A stretch of 64,000 nucleotides of DNA. Origin: Hyphomicrobiales bacterium. GTDB taxonomy: Bacteria > Pseudomonadota > Alphaproteobacteria > Rhizobiales > Beijerinckiaceae. Positions 17,423 through 25,651 of this stretch are shown here, one piece after another. The notes under the pieces were generated by a model. The model did no database searches. It was given only the letters and a program-made list of their open reading frames with translations, and was not told where the DNA came from. Positions within the stretch are counted from its first letter, which is position 1; every line of letters begins with the position of its first letter. The position numbers and the translations under genes are program-made. The stretch spans positions 1,612,001 to 1,676,000 of the forward strand of contig CAKNFJ010000001.1 in assembly GCA_930633495.1 (NCBI GenBank), given 5' to 3'.

Positions 17423-18199
17423 ATGGGCGGGAGCATGGCTGACACTCCCCTTCGCCAACACCGGGCAACCCCTCTCACCGAACTGGCGAACGCCGAGGCA
17501 AGACCCGTGCCGAAATCCCTCCGGCGAAACGGCGCCAAGGCCCGTCTGCTGGACGCCGCCCAAGACGAAACCGCTCCGGCCAAATCCCCGGCGACCGAGC
17601 GCGCGCGCCCCGCCAAGCACCATGCGATCACCCGCGCCGCCGCGGAAACTTTCCTCGCGGAGGGCTTCGAGCGCGCGAGCCTCGACCAGATCGCATACCG
17701 GGCCGGTGTCTCCAAACAGACGATCTACAGCCATTTCGCCGATAAGGAAGCGCTCTTCAAGGCGATTTGCACCAACCTCACGGAAACGTTGACGGCGCCG
17801 TTGCAGCTGAACGCTCCGGCTGCCGATCTCCGCGCTGCCCTAATCCGCCTCGGCGAGGACATGCTCAAGCTGATGCTGCGCCCCGCATCGCTCGATCTGC
17901 ACCGGCTGGTGGTGAGCGCCGCCCCGCGTTTCCCAGAGCTCGGCCGGGTCGCCTATGAGGCCGGCGCCAAGAGAATGAGCGACGCCATCGCCGCTCTGCT
18001 TGTCGAACGCGCACGACTCGGCCGCGACATCGCCCGCCCGCTCGCCCCGGCGGAGGCGCAGCGCCTCGCCGAGCAGTTCGTCGGCATGCTGCGCGGCCTG
18101 CATCAGCTGCGTGGCCTGCTCGGCGTCAAGCCGATGCCTGCCGGGCAGCGCAAGGCCTATGTCGCCGCCTGCGTCGACACGCTTCTGGGCGCCCTCTGA
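17423..18199 (+). CDS. TetR/AcrR family transcriptional regulator of the RND pump
   Basis: 258 residues from ATG 17423 (AAGAGG just upstream; ATG 17435 and a TTG at 17408 are alternatives). The DNA-binding domain starts unusually late, at about residue 65 (HAITRAAAETFLAEGFERASLDQIAYRAGVSKQTIYSHFADKEALF); the first 60 or so residues are Ala/Arg/Pro-rich and look disordered. The C-terminal helical part would bind the inducer and dimerise. It reads away from the efflux operon over a 15-bp palindrome and so is probably its local repressor. The ligand is unknown. Confidence 0.85.
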   Translation: MGGSMADTPLRQHRATPLTELANAEARPVPKSLRRNGAKARLLDAAQDETAPAKSPATERARPAKHHAITRAAAETFLAEGFERASLDQIAYRAGVSKQTIYSHFADKEALFKAICTNLTETLTAPLQLNAPAADLRAALIRLGEDMLKLMLRPASLDLHRLVVSAAPRFPELGRVAYEAGAKRMSDAIAALLVERARLGRDIARPLAPAEAQRLAEQFVGMLRGLHQLRGLLGVKPMPAGQRKAYVAACVDTLLGAL

Positions 18200-18244
18200 G
18201 GCATAGGCGCACACCCGGAACCGCCGAAATTGATGGCACCACGA

Positions 18245-18338
18245 CGTCATGCTCGCCCTTGTGGCGAGCGCCCACGTCTTGGACACCACATGCGATGAAG
18301 GCAGACCTGGATGGTGGGGACGAGCCCGGCCATGACGG
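18245..18338. repeat. Palindromic intergenic repeat, GTCATG type, copy upstream of phnC
   Basis: It begins CGTCATGCTCGCCC and ends GAGCCCGGCCATGACG, with further inverted matches inside (CCACGTCTTGG and CAGACCTGG). The ends match the outer arms of the element inside phnI at 24875-24970. It lies in the 285-base gap between the TetR gene and phnC, which otherwise holds only the phnC promoter. Confidence 0.65.
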
Positions 18339-18368
18339 CGCGCCTCGGCCTGCTTCAGGCCCACCTTG

Positions 18369-18386
18369 CTGTCACGCCGCTGTCAT
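18369..18386 (+). promoter_or_regulatory. Pho box (PhoB binding site) of phnCDE
   Basis: CTGTCAC-GCCG-CTGTCAT is two 7-base direct repeats separated by 4 bases, matching the PhoB consensus CTGTCAT-N4-CTGTCAT except for one base in the first repeat. It lies about 100 bases upstream of phnC, and a weak -10-like TAGCTC follows 10 bases after the second repeat, the spacing seen in PhoB-dependent promoters. It indicates induction by phosphate starvation. Confidence 0.75.
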
Positions 18387-18484
18387 CCGCAGCCGGTAGC
18401 TCTCGCCGCCAAGGAGACGCGCTGCCCCTCGGCTTCCGCCGGACGGGGCTGCGCCCATGCCCGTACCGTGCCCGAGAACCATCC

Positions 18485-19303
18485 ATGCTGCGCATCGAAG
18501 CCCTGACCAAGCGCTTTGGCGACAAGAACGCTGTCGACAATGTCTCGCTGTCGATCCCGAAGGGGGAGATGGTGGGCGTGATCGGCCGCTCCGGCGCCGG
18601 CAAGTCGACGCTGCTGCGCATGTTGAACCGGCTGGCGGAACCGAGCTCCGGCCGGATCGTCTGCGAGGAGCATGACGTCACGGCTTTGAAAGGCGCCTCG
18701 CTCAGGCGCTGGCGCCGCGACACGGCGATGATCTTCCAGCAGTTCAACCTCGTCGGCCGCCTCGACGTGCTGACCAATGTCCTGCTCGGCCGGCTGAACC
18801 ACCGCTCCGCCGCGCTCACCCTGGTCAAAAGCTTCTCGGAAGACGACAAGATCCGCGCCATCGCGGCACTGGAGCGTCTCGATATGGGACATCTCCTGGC
18901 GCAGCGCGCCGAGACCCTTTCCGGCGGCCAGCAGCAGCGCGTCGCGATCGCCCGCGCGCTCGTCCAGGAGCCGCGCATCATCCTCGCCGACGAGCCGATC
19001 GCGTCGCTCGACCCGCGCAACACCCAGGTCGTGATGGACGCGCTGTTCCGCATCAATCGCGAGGACGGCATCACCGTGATGTGCAACCTGCACGACCTCG
19101 ACATCGCCGCGAAATACTGCGACCGCCTGATCGGCATGGCGGCCGGCAAGGTCGTCTTCGACGACGCGCCGCAGGCGCTGACCCGCGAGGTCGCGGCCGA
19201 ACTCTACGGCATCGAGGCCAAGGATGCCGGCGCCGAAGCGCTGGACGCGCTCGACGCCATCGCCGCCTCCGAAGCGAAGCGCGCCCGTGAGAAGACCGCC
19301 TGA
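18485..19303 (+). CDS. phnC: Phosphonate ABC transporter ATP-binding protein PhnC
   Basis: 272 residues from the ATG at 18485. The frame is open further upstream, but that part runs through the repeat and the Pho box and is not protein-like. Walker A is GRSGAGKST, the signature is LSGGQQQRV and Walker B is IILADEP. It powers uptake of phosphonates (and possibly phosphite or phosphate esters) through the PhnE permeases with PhnD as binding protein. The lengths and the order phnC-phnD-phnE-phnE match alphaproteobacterial phosphonate loci. Confidence 0.94.
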   Translation: MLRIEALTKRFGDKNAVDNVSLSIPKGEMVGVIGRSGAGKSTLLRMLNRLAEPSSGRIVCEEHDVTALKGASLRRWRRDTAMIFQQFNLVGRLDVLTNVLLGRLNHRSAALTLVKSFSEDDKIRAIAALERLDMGHLLAQRAETLSGGQQQRVAIARALVQEPRIILADEPIASLDPRNTQVVMDALFRINREDGITVMCNLHDLDIAAKYCDRLIGMAAGKVVFDDAPQALTREVAAELYGIEAKDAGAEALDALDAIAASEAKRAREKTA

Positions 19304-19380
19304 TTTCCAGAGATCGCCGGGCCGGCCTGAAGGCCGTCGCCGCGAGAAGACCATCCCGACTACAACCAGGAGCAGACCTG

Positions 19381-20295
19381 ATGCTGACCCGTCGTCATAC
19401 CCTCAAGCTCGCCGCCGCCGGCCTGGCGCTCGCCGCCACCCCGGCTTTCGCCCAGGACTGGAAGGCGAAATATCCCGAGCTCGTCTTCGCGATCATCCCC
19501 TCCGAGAACGCCTCGGGCGTGGTCGAGCGCTACACCCCCTTCGTGAACTATCTCGCGAAGGAGCTCGGCACCAAGGTCACGCTGCGCATCGCCAACGATT
19601 ACGCCGCGATCATCGAGGGCCAGCGCGCCGGCAACATCCATATCGGCATGTACGGCCCGGCCTCCTTCGCCCGCGCCCGCATGACGGGCGCCAAGGTCGA
19701 TGCCTTCGCGATCGAGACCAATCTCGACGGCACCAAGGGCTATCACTCGGTCTTCTATGTGAAGAAGGATTCGCCCTATCAGAAGGTCGAGGACCTCAAG
19801 GGCAAGAATCTCGGCCTCGTCGACCCCAACTCGACCTCCGGCAACAACGTGCCGCGCTTCGCGCTGAACGGCATGAAGATCGAGCCGGAAACCTTCTTCT
19901 CCAAGGTCGTCTACACGGGCAGCCACGAGAACGCGATCATCGCGCTCCAGCAGGGCACGGTCGACGTCGCCGCCAACTGGTGGAACGACGAGCAGGAGTC
20001 GAACCTGCAGCGCATGTCGCGCAAGAACATGGTCAAGGCCGACGACTTCCGGATCATCTACAAGTCCGAGCAGATCGTGAACTCGCCGATGGCCTATCTC
20101 ACGGACCTGCCTGAGGACCTCAAGGCCAAGATCCGCGACGCGGTGCTCAACCTCGCCACCAAGGACAAGGCCGCCTTCGACAAGATCTATGAAGGCAAGC
20201 AGGGTCCGCTCGTCGCCGTCGACAACAAGGCCTACGACCCGATCATCGAGCTGAACAAGTTCGTCGACGACCTGCGCAAGAAGAAGTCGTCGTAA
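19381..20295 (+). CDS. phnD: Phosphonate ABC transporter substrate-binding protein PhnD
   Basis: 304 residues. The N-terminus TRRHTLKLAAAGLALAATPAFAQ is a Tat-like export signal. The mature part contains the PhnD features VFAIIPSENASGVVERYTPFVNYLAKELG and a central LVDPNSTSGNNVPRFAL loop, which in the family contacts the phosphonate group. It binds phosphonates in the periplasm and passes them to PhnCE. It follows phnC by 77 bases and is separated from phnE by a repeat-filled gap. Confidence 0.93.
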   Translation: MLTRRHTLKLAAAGLALAATPAFAQDWKAKYPELVFAIIPSENASGVVERYTPFVNYLAKELGTKVTLRIANDYAAIIEGQRAGNIHIGMYGPASFARARMTGAKVDAFAIETNLDGTKGYHSVFYVKKDSPYQKVEDLKGKNLGLVDPNSTSGNNVPRFALNGMKIEPETFFSKVVYTGSHENAIIALQQGTVDVAANWWNDEQESNLQRMSRKNMVKADDFRIIYKSEQIVNSPMAYLTDLPEDLKAKIRDAVLNLATKDKAAFDKIYEGKQGPLVAVDNKAYDPIIELNKFVDDLRKKKSS

Positions 20296-20318
20296 GCAGC
20301 AACTCAGCTGTGACCGGA

Positions 20319-20532
20319 ACCCCTCTCCTGCATCGAAATCGGCTGTTGCCGATTTCGACACTCAGGTTGCGGATCTCGGGCAAGCCCGAGATCCGTGAGA
20401 GGGGCAGGGGTGAGGTGTCGGCCGTTGGACCAGTGAGGCACGCCCTCAACGCTGCAGTGACCACCTCACAGCCAATCACGAGACGGCCTGCCCCTCACCC
20501 TGCCCTCTCCCTATGGGAGAGGGTTCCCCGCG
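20319..20532. repeat. Composite intergenic inverted repeat, CCCTCTCC type, copy 2, with a nested hairpin
   Basis: Same layout as 187-336: CCCTCTCC...GAGAGGGGCAGGGGTGAGGTG, the word GGACCAGTGAG, then GGCCTGCCCCTCACCCTGCC and CCCTCTCC...GGGAGAGGGTTCCCCGCG. In this copy the loop of the first hairpin holds extra hairpins (CGAAATCGGC...GCCGATTTCG and CGGATCTCGGGC...GCCCGAGATCCG). It separates phnD from phnE, where it could change the ratio of binding protein to permease. Confidence 0.75.
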
Positions 20533-20560
20533 CCCTCGGCGGCAAGGGAAAATATATTCC

Positions 20561-21442
20561 ATGACCCTCGCGATCGACCACAACGACCCGGCCATCCGGG
20601 CCCGTGCCGAGACCTATCGGCAGGCCGCAACCGCCAAGCGCCGGCAGACCCTGATCGGCATCGCCGTCTTCATCGCCTGCGTGCTGCTCTCGGCACGAGG
20701 CGCCGAGGTCGATCTCGCCAAGTTCTTCGAGAACATCGGCCGCTTCCCGAAATATATCTACGAGACGCTGCCGACGCTCAGGCTCGCCAGTCTCGGCTCC
20801 GACCTTGCCGAATGGTACTGGGGCCTGAAGGGCTGGCTGAAGCTGCTCTGGCAGACCGTGCTGATCGCCTATGTCGGCACCATCCTCGGCGCTGCCGGCG
20901 CCTTCCTCTTCTGCTTCGCCGCGGCCGCCAATCTCGGCCGCGCCTCCTGGCTACGCTTCACGGTGCGCCGCTTCCTCGAATTCTGCCGCACGGTCCCCGA
21001 GATCGTCTTCGCGCTGATCTTCGTCATCGCGTTTGGGCTGGGGCCCCTGCCCGGCGTGCTCGCCATCGCGATCCACACCATGGGCGCGCTCGGCAAACTC
21101 TTCTCCGAGGTGGTCGAGAACATCGACCTGAAGCCGGTCGACGGCGTCACCGCCTCCGGCGGCAGCTGGTGGCAGATCGTCCGCTTCGCCGTGGTGCCGC
21201 AGGTGCTCTCCAATTTCGCGAGCTATGCGCTGCTGCGCTTCGAGATCAATGTCCGCGGTGCCTCGATCATGGGCTTCGTCGGCGCCGGCGGCATCGGCCA
21301 GGATCTGATCGAAGCGATCCGCAAATTCTACTTCACCGATGTCAGCGCCATCCTGCTGCTGATCATCGTGACGGTGATGCTGATCGACTACGGCACCGAG
21401 CGGCTGCGCCACGCCCTTCTCAGCCTGGAGCACGGCCGATGA
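20561..21442 (+). CDS. phnE: Phosphonate ABC transporter permease PhnE (first copy)
   Basis: 293 residues starting MTLAIDHNDPAIRARAETY, at the ATG just after the repeat block. Membrane helices and the binding-protein-dependent permease loop (GALGKLFSEVVENIDLKPVDGVTASGGSWWQIVRFAVVPQ, with the EAA-type GAxxxG region) are clear. With the second PhnE it forms the inner-membrane channel that PhnC energises. Its TGA overlaps the next ATG (ATGA), so the two permeases are translated together. Confidence 0.92.
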   Translation: MTLAIDHNDPAIRARAETYRQAATAKRRQTLIGIAVFIACVLLSARGAEVDLAKFFENIGRFPKYIYETLPTLRLASLGSDLAEWYWGLKGWLKLLWQTVLIAYVGTILGAAGAFLFCFAAAANLGRASWLRFTVRRFLEFCRTVPEIVFALIFVIAFGLGPLPGVLAIAIHTMGALGKLFSEVVENIDLKPVDGVTASGGSWWQIVRFAVVPQVLSNFASYALLRFEINVRGASIMGFVGAGGIGQDLIEAIRKFYFTDVSAILLLIIVTVMLIDYGTERLRHALLSLEHGR

Positions 21443-22293
21443 GCCTCGCCCTCACCACGGCCGAGCGCGCCGACATCCTGAACCGCCACGCGGCGGCGAT
21501 CCGCGGCTCGCTCAGGACGAAGCTCGCGACCATCGGCACCATCGCCGCTCTGCTCGGCCTCTTCCTCTACGGGCTTTCGACGCTCGAGACCTCGCTCTGG
21601 AAGATCGTCGCGGGCCTAAGCAATCTCGGCTCCTTCGTCGTGCTGATGCTGCCGCCCGATCCCGGCTCCTGGGCGCGTGCCGTCATCTTCGTACAGGCGC
21701 TGTTCGAGACCATCGCCATCGCCTTCCTCGGTACGGTGCTCGCCGCCATCCTCGCTTTGCCGCTCGGCTTCATCGCGGCGCGCAACGTCGTCGCCAACCG
21801 CGTCGTGCATTTCCTCGCCCGCCGCTCGCTCGACACGATTCGCGGCGTCGATGCGCTGATCTGGGCGCTGATCTGGGTGAATGTCGTGGGCCTCGGCCCC
21901 TTCGCCGGCATGCTCGCGATCATGACCAGCGATCTCGGCGCCTTCGGCAAGCTCTATTCGGAAGCGATCGAGGCGGCCGACCGCAAGCCGGTCGAGGGCA
22001 TATCCTCCGTCGGCGGCGGCAAGGCGCATGAGATCCGCTTCGGCCTGCTGCCCCAGGTCCTGCCGGTGATCGCAAGCCAGGTGCTCTACTACATCGAGTC
22101 GAACACGCGCTCCTCGACCATCATCGGCATCGTCGGCGCGGGCGGCATCGGCCTCTATCTCGCCGAAACGATCCGCACGCTGGAATGGCAGCAGGTCTCC
22201 TTCCTGATCCTGCTGATCCTCGCCGCCGTCTCGGCCATCGACTTCCTGTCGGGCAAGCTGCGCTTCGCGATCATCGGCAGACGCTCCGGCTGA
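21439..22293 (+). CDS. phnE: Phosphonate ABC transporter permease PhnE (second copy)
   Basis: 284 residues from the ATG that overlaps the stop of the first phnE. It is homologous to its neighbour, sharing the loop pattern FGKLYSEAIEAADRKPVEGISSVGGGKAHEIRFGLLPQVLP and the SSTIIGIVGAGGIG segment. Two different PhnE proteins probably form a heterodimeric channel, as is common in alphaproteobacteria. It is the last gene of the phnCDEE uptake unit. Confidence 0.92.
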   Translation: MSLALTTAERADILNRHAAAIRGSLRTKLATIGTIAALLGLFLYGLSTLETSLWKIVAGLSNLGSFVVLMLPPDPGSWARAVIFVQALFETIAIAFLGTVLAAILALPLGFIAARNVVANRVVHFLARRSLDTIRGVDALIWALIWVNVVGLGPFAGMLAIMTSDLGAFGKLYSEAIEAADRKPVEGISSVGGGKAHEIRFGLLPQVLPVIASQVLYYIESNTRSSTIIGIVGAGGIGLYLAETIRTLEWQQVSFLILLILAAVSAIDFLSGKLRFAIIGRRSG

Positions 22294-22370
22294 GGCACCG
22301 GCAATGGAGGGCTGGACGAGTACATGACGCAAGGTCATCATCAGACCTTGCCCGGGCTTGGAGCAGCACC

Positions 22371-22574
22371 ATGAAGCAGACCTTCGCCATCGCCGCCGCC
22401 CTTTCCCTTATCGCCTGCGTGTCGCTGTCCGCTCCCGCCTGGGCCAAGCGCGAGGCGAACGATCCACGTCGGCAATGCCGCGAGGCCATCCAGAAGGCGA
22501 ATGGACTCGACAAGGATGCCAAGGTCTCGCGCAAGGACCTCGATCGCTGCGTCGCCAATGGCGGCAAGCTCTGA
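22371..22574 (+). CDS. Small secreted protein of unknown function
   Basis: 67 residues. A clear signal peptide (MKQTFAIAAALSLIACVSLSAPAWA) precedes a highly charged 42-residue mature peptide with two cysteines (RRQCREA and DLDRCVANGG) that could form a disulfide. The gene lies 77 bases after phnE, in the same direction, and converges with phnF. I do not recognise the family. It could be part of the phosphonate regulon or simply a neighbour. Confidence 0.55.
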   Translation: MKQTFAIAAALSLIACVSLSAPAWAKREANDPRRQCREAIQKANGLDKDAKVSRKDLDRCVANGGKL

Positions 22575-22595
22575 CCTGACGCCCAAGGCTGCGGC

Positions 22596-23342
22596 TCAGC
22601 CCGCGGTAGCGAGGTCGATCACCATCTCCATGCGCTCGCCGGCAAAGACGCTGCTGACGAGATGGACCGGTGTCAGGTCCGGCAACGCATCGACCGCCTG
22701 CGAGACCATGACCGGAGCCAGCGGCTCGATATCGAGCAATTCCGCCTCGCGCTCATCGGCGAGCCGCGCCGTCAATCGCGTCGACAGGCGCACATAATCC
22801 GCGATGCCATAGATCTTGAAGGCGGCCGTGATCGAACCGGCAGCCGCGCGATAAGCCTTGTCGAAATCCGGGAAGCGCTCGACCGCGAGCCAATGCGTGC
22901 CGGTGCCCATCGGCACACCGTCGGCCAGGCTCACACCGCGCACGCACCAGAGCGGCGTCCCGATCTTCAGCTTGAGCGCCATGCAGGCCGCCGCCTCGCC
23001 CACGACAACCTCCGCCGTTAGCATGCGGCTCGTGCCGGTGATACCGAGCTTGCCCATATTGGTGCGCATGCTGACACGCCGTCCGATCGGATAGGGCAAA
23101 CGCGGCGCCGTCACCTGTGTGCCGCGCCCGCGCGCGACCGTCACCAGCCCCTGATCGGCGAGATGGCGAAAGGCCTGCCGCACCGTATGGCGATGCACAC
23201 CGTAGCGCTCCGCCAGCGCGACCGAGGCCGGCAGCGTGTCGCCGAGCTTGTACTCGCCGCGCCCGATCGCACCCGCCAGTTCATCGGCGATGCGTCGCCA
23301 GGCCGTTCCCCCGTCGCGCTCCGCCAGTGCCGTATCCGTCAT
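22596..23342 (-). CDS. phnF: Phosphonate metabolism transcriptional regulator PhnF (GntR/HutC family)
   Basis: 248 residues from the ATG at 23342. An N-terminal GntR winged helix (about 13-75: WRRIADELAGAIGRGEYKLGDTLPASVALAERYGVHRHTVRQAFRHLADQGLV) is followed by a UTRA ligand-binding domain (about 95-240). In the family it represses the C-P lyase genes until a phosphonate-derived ligand is present. It is divergent from phnG; three matches to the HutC-subfamily consensus GTNTANAC lie in the shared promoter, two of them overlapping. Confidence 0.9.
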   Translation of the reverse strand: MTDTALAERDGGTAWRRIADELAGAIGRGEYKLGDTLPASVALAERYGVHRHTVRQAFRHLADQGLVTVARGRGTQVTAPRLPYPIGRRVSMRTNMGKLGITGTSRMLTAEVVVGEAAACMALKLKIGTPLWCVRGVSLADGVPMGTGTHWLAVERFPDFDKAYRAAAGSITAAFKIYGIADYVRLSTRLTARLADEREAELLDIEPLAPVMVSQAVDALPDLTPVHLVSSVFAGERMEMVIDLATAG

Positions 23343-23360
23343 CAAAATGTCGCCCAAAAA

Positions 23361-23401
23361 GTATAGACCTTTGCCATCAACTCTCCTAGTATAGTCTAGA
23401 C
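23361..23401. promoter_or_regulatory. PhnF operator sites between phnF and phnG
   Basis: Three octamers match or nearly match the HutC-type GntR consensus GTNTANAC: GTATAGAC at 23361-23368 and GTCTAGAC at 23394-23401 match exactly, and GTATAGTC at 23389-23396 differs at one base and overlaps the last. They lie within the 88-base divergent promoter region, so PhnF probably controls both itself and phnG onwards. Confidence 0.65.
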
Positions 23402-23430
23402 ATTCGGAACTGACCAGCGAGCCCGCGCCG

Positions 23431-23862
23431 ATGACGCAGAAAACCCCGAGGCAAAGCTGGATGGCGACGCTGGCGCGCGCCTCCCGCAGCGAGATCGAAA
23501 CCCTGCTCGGCGATCCGCCGGACCATGACCTGCTCAAGGCGCCGGAGACCGGCACCGTCATGGTCGAGGGCCGCGCGGGCGGCGCCGGCCGCCGCTTCAA
23601 TCTCGGCGAAGCCACCGTGACGCGCTGCGTCGTGCGCTTGTCCAATGGGCGGATGGGCTTCTCCTATGCGCTCGGCCGCGACGGCCGGAAGGCACGGCTC
23701 GCCGCCCTGCTCGACGCCCGCCTCCAGGAAGAAGCTGAAGGCAGCGGATTGCATCAGGGCATCGCTACCCTCGCGGCGCAGCAGGCGGCGGCCCGCGATC
23801 TCGCCTCGCGCAAGGCGGCCGCGACCAAGGTCGATTTCTTCACGCTGGTCAGGGGTTCGTAA
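23431..23862 (+). CDS. phnG: C-P lyase core subunit PhnG
   Basis: 143 residues. The start region (TPRQSWMATLARASRSEIETLL) and the central GEATVTRCVVRLSNGRMGFSYALGRD stretch are typical of PhnG. It forms the PhnGHIJ core complex in the cytoplasm; PhnG, H and I together transfer the phosphonate to ribose of ATP, releasing adenine, with PhnI catalytic. First gene of the phnGHIJK unit; its stop overlaps phnH by one base (TAATG). Confidence 0.92.
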   Translation: MTQKTPRQSWMATLARASRSEIETLLGDPPDHDLLKAPETGTVMVEGRAGGAGRRFNLGEATVTRCVVRLSNGRMGFSYALGRDGRKARLAALLDARLQEEAEGSGLHQGIATLAAQQAAARDLASRKAAATKVDFFTLVRGS

Positions 23863-24464
23863 TGCCGGCTGAAACCATGATCGCTCCCGGCTTCTCCGAT
23901 CCGGTCTTCCAGTCGCAGGCCGCCTTCCGCGCCCTGCTCGCCGCGCTCTCCGAACCCGGCACGCTGCAGAACGTCGCGAACGAGATCGCGCCGCCGGAAG
24001 GTCTCACGACCGCGACGGCCACCGCCTTGCTGACGCTTGCCGATTACGAAACGCCGGTCTGGCTGCCGCAAGCCCTGCGCCACGGCCCTGCCGGCGCCTG
24101 GCTGCGCTTCCATTGCGGCACCGCGCTTGTCGACGATCCCACTGGAGCCGTCTTCGCGGTCATCGACGGCGCGGCGGATGAACCGAAGCTCTCGGCCTTC
24201 AAACTCGGCACCGACCAGTTCCCGGATCGCTCGACAACCGTGATCGTGCAGGTTGCGGGCCTTCAAGGTGGCGCCGCCATCACGCTCGCCGGCCCCGGCA
24301 TTCCCGGCTCCCGGACGATCGCACCGCGGGGCCTGCGCTCCGGCTTTACCGATGAACTGCGCGAGAACGGCGCGCTCTACCCGCTCGGCGTCGATGTCCT
24401 GCTCACCCATGGTGAGCGCCTGATCGGCCTGCCGCGCTCGACGCAAATCGAGGAGGCTCGCTGA
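23862..24464 (+). CDS. phnH: C-P lyase core subunit PhnH
   Basis: 200 residues with the PhnH features PGFSDPVFQSQAAFRALLAALSEPGTL near the N-terminus and GPGIPGSRTIAPRGL in the middle. PhnH is a structural member of the PhnGHIJ complex, related in fold to PLP enzymes but without cofactor. It overlaps phnG and phnI by one base each, so stoichiometric translation is expected. Confidence 0.93.
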   Translation: MPAETMIAPGFSDPVFQSQAAFRALLAALSEPGTLQNVANEIAPPEGLTTATATALLTLADYETPVWLPQALRHGPAGAWLRFHCGTALVDDPTGAVFAVIDGAADEPKLSAFKLGTDQFPDRSTTVIVQVAGLQGGAAITLAGPGIPGSRTIAPRGLRSGFTDELRENGALYPLGVDVLLTHGERLIGLPRSTQIEEAR

Positions 24465-25651
24465 TGTATGTCGCAGTGAAAGGCGGCGAAGCCGCCATCC
24501 TCGCCACGCATGATCTCGTCGCCGAAGCGCGCCGGGGCGATCCGGCCGTGCCGGAAATCTCGGTCGCCCAGATCCGCGAGCAGCAGGCGCTGGCCTGCGC
24601 CCGCGTTATGAACGAGGGCTCGCTCTACGATCAGGACCTCGCCGCGCTGGCGCTGAAGCAGGCGCAGGGCGACGTGATCGAGGCCGCTTTCCTGATGCGG
24701 GCCTATCGCACCACGCTGCCGCGCTTCGGCTCCTCCGAGCCGCTCGACACCGCCCAGATGGCGATCCGCCGCCGGGTCTCGGCAACCTACAAGGATCTGC
24801 CCGGCGGGCAGGTGCTCGGCCCGACCTATGACTACACGCATCGGCTGTTTGATTTCGCCTTGATGGACGCTCCAGCCGTCATGGCCAGGCTTGACCCGGC
24901 CATCTCGGAACGAGACAGCACTGGCGCCTCCGTGTCCGGAGATGCTCGGGTCAAGCCCGAGCATGACGGCCTGAAAGCCCCGCTCGACGCGACCATGCCG
25001 CGTGTGCCCGACATCCTCGGCGCCGAAGGCCTGATGGAAGCGGAGGAGCCGCCGGAAGGCGATCCGCGTCCCTTCGACCTGACGCGCGATCCCGTCTCCT
25101 TCCCGGCCGACCGCGACGTGCGCCTGCAATCCATGGCGCGCGGCGACGAGGGTTTCCTGCTCGGCCTCGGCTATTCCGTGCAGCGCGGCTTCGGCGGCAC
25201 GCATCCCTTCGTCGGCGAGGTCCGCGTCGGCGAGGTTGCGGTCGAATTCGTGCCGGAGGAGCTCGGCTTCGCGGTCGATCTCGGCGACATCACCCTGACC
25301 GAATGCCAGATGGTCAACCAGTTCCAGGGCTCGAAGGAGGTGCCGCCGCAATTCACCCGCGGCTACGGCCTCGTCTTCGGCCATAGCGAGCGCAAGGCGA
25401 TGTCGATGTCGCTGGTCGACCGCGCCTTGAAGGCTCGCGATTTCGGCGAGGCCACCAACTACCCGGCGCAGCAAGACGAATTCGTCCTCTACCACGCCGA
25501 CAATGTCGAGGCGGCCGGCTTCGTCGAGCATCTGAAGCTGCCGCACTATGTCGATTTCCAAGGCGAGCTCGAACTGATCCGCCGCATCCGCAGGGAGCGC
25601 GAGGAGCGGCTTGCTCAGGAGCAGAACGTCATGCCGGAGGCTGCGGAATGA
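24464..25651 (+). CDS. phnI: C-P lyase core subunit PhnI, carrying an in-frame palindromic insertion
   Basis: 395 residues, about 40 longer than the E. coli protein (roughly 354). PhnI is the nucleosidase/ribosyl-transferring subunit that makes 5'-triphosphoribosyl-1-phosphonate from ATP and phosphonate. Family stretches MYVAVKGGEAAI, YDYTHRLFDFALMD, MVNQFQGSKEVPPQF and QDEFVLYHADNVEAAGF are intact. Residues 138-169 are encoded by a 96-bp palindromic repeat of the kind normally found between genes; it adds exactly 32 codons and keeps the frame. It falls in a linker between YTHRLFDFALMDAP and the conserved PRVPDILGAEGLMEAEEPP region, so the enzyme may still work. Overlaps phnH and phnJ. Confidence 0.92.
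   Translation: MYVAVKGGEAAILATHDLVAEARRGDPAVPEISVAQIREQQALACARVMNEGSLYDQDLAALALKQAQGDVIEAAFLMRAYRTTLPRFGSSEPLDTAQMAIRRRVSATYKDLPGGQVLGPTYDYTHRLFDFALMDAPAVMARLDPAISERDSTGASVSGDARVKPEHDGLKAPLDATMPRVPDILGAEGLMEAEEPPEGDPRPFDLTRDPVSFPADRDVRLQSMARGDEGFLLGLGYSVQRGFGGTHPFVGEVRVGEVAVEFVPEELGFAVDLGDITLTECQMVNQFQGSKEVPPQFTRGYGLVFGHSERKAMSMSLVDRALKARDFGEATNYPAQQDEFVLYHADNVEAAGFVEHLKLPHYVDFQGELELIRRIRREREERLAQEQNVMPEAAE
24875..24970. repeat. 96-bp palindromic repeat inside phnI
   Basis: Left arm GCCGTCATGGCCAGGCTTGA (24875 onwards) pairs with the right arm 24944-24970, which ends CCCGAGCATGACGGC. About 22 of 27 arm positions pair. Translated, it gives the VMARLDPAIS and DARVKPEHDG words that this common alphaproteobacterial palindrome produces in spurious frames. 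Its length is a multiple of three and it contains no stop in the phnI frame. Confidence 0.85.

Noticed and set aside
18311..18484. In-frame extension upstream of phnC
   Set aside because: It runs through a palindromic repeat and the Pho box, and family homology begins at [12 protein letters not shown] (18485).
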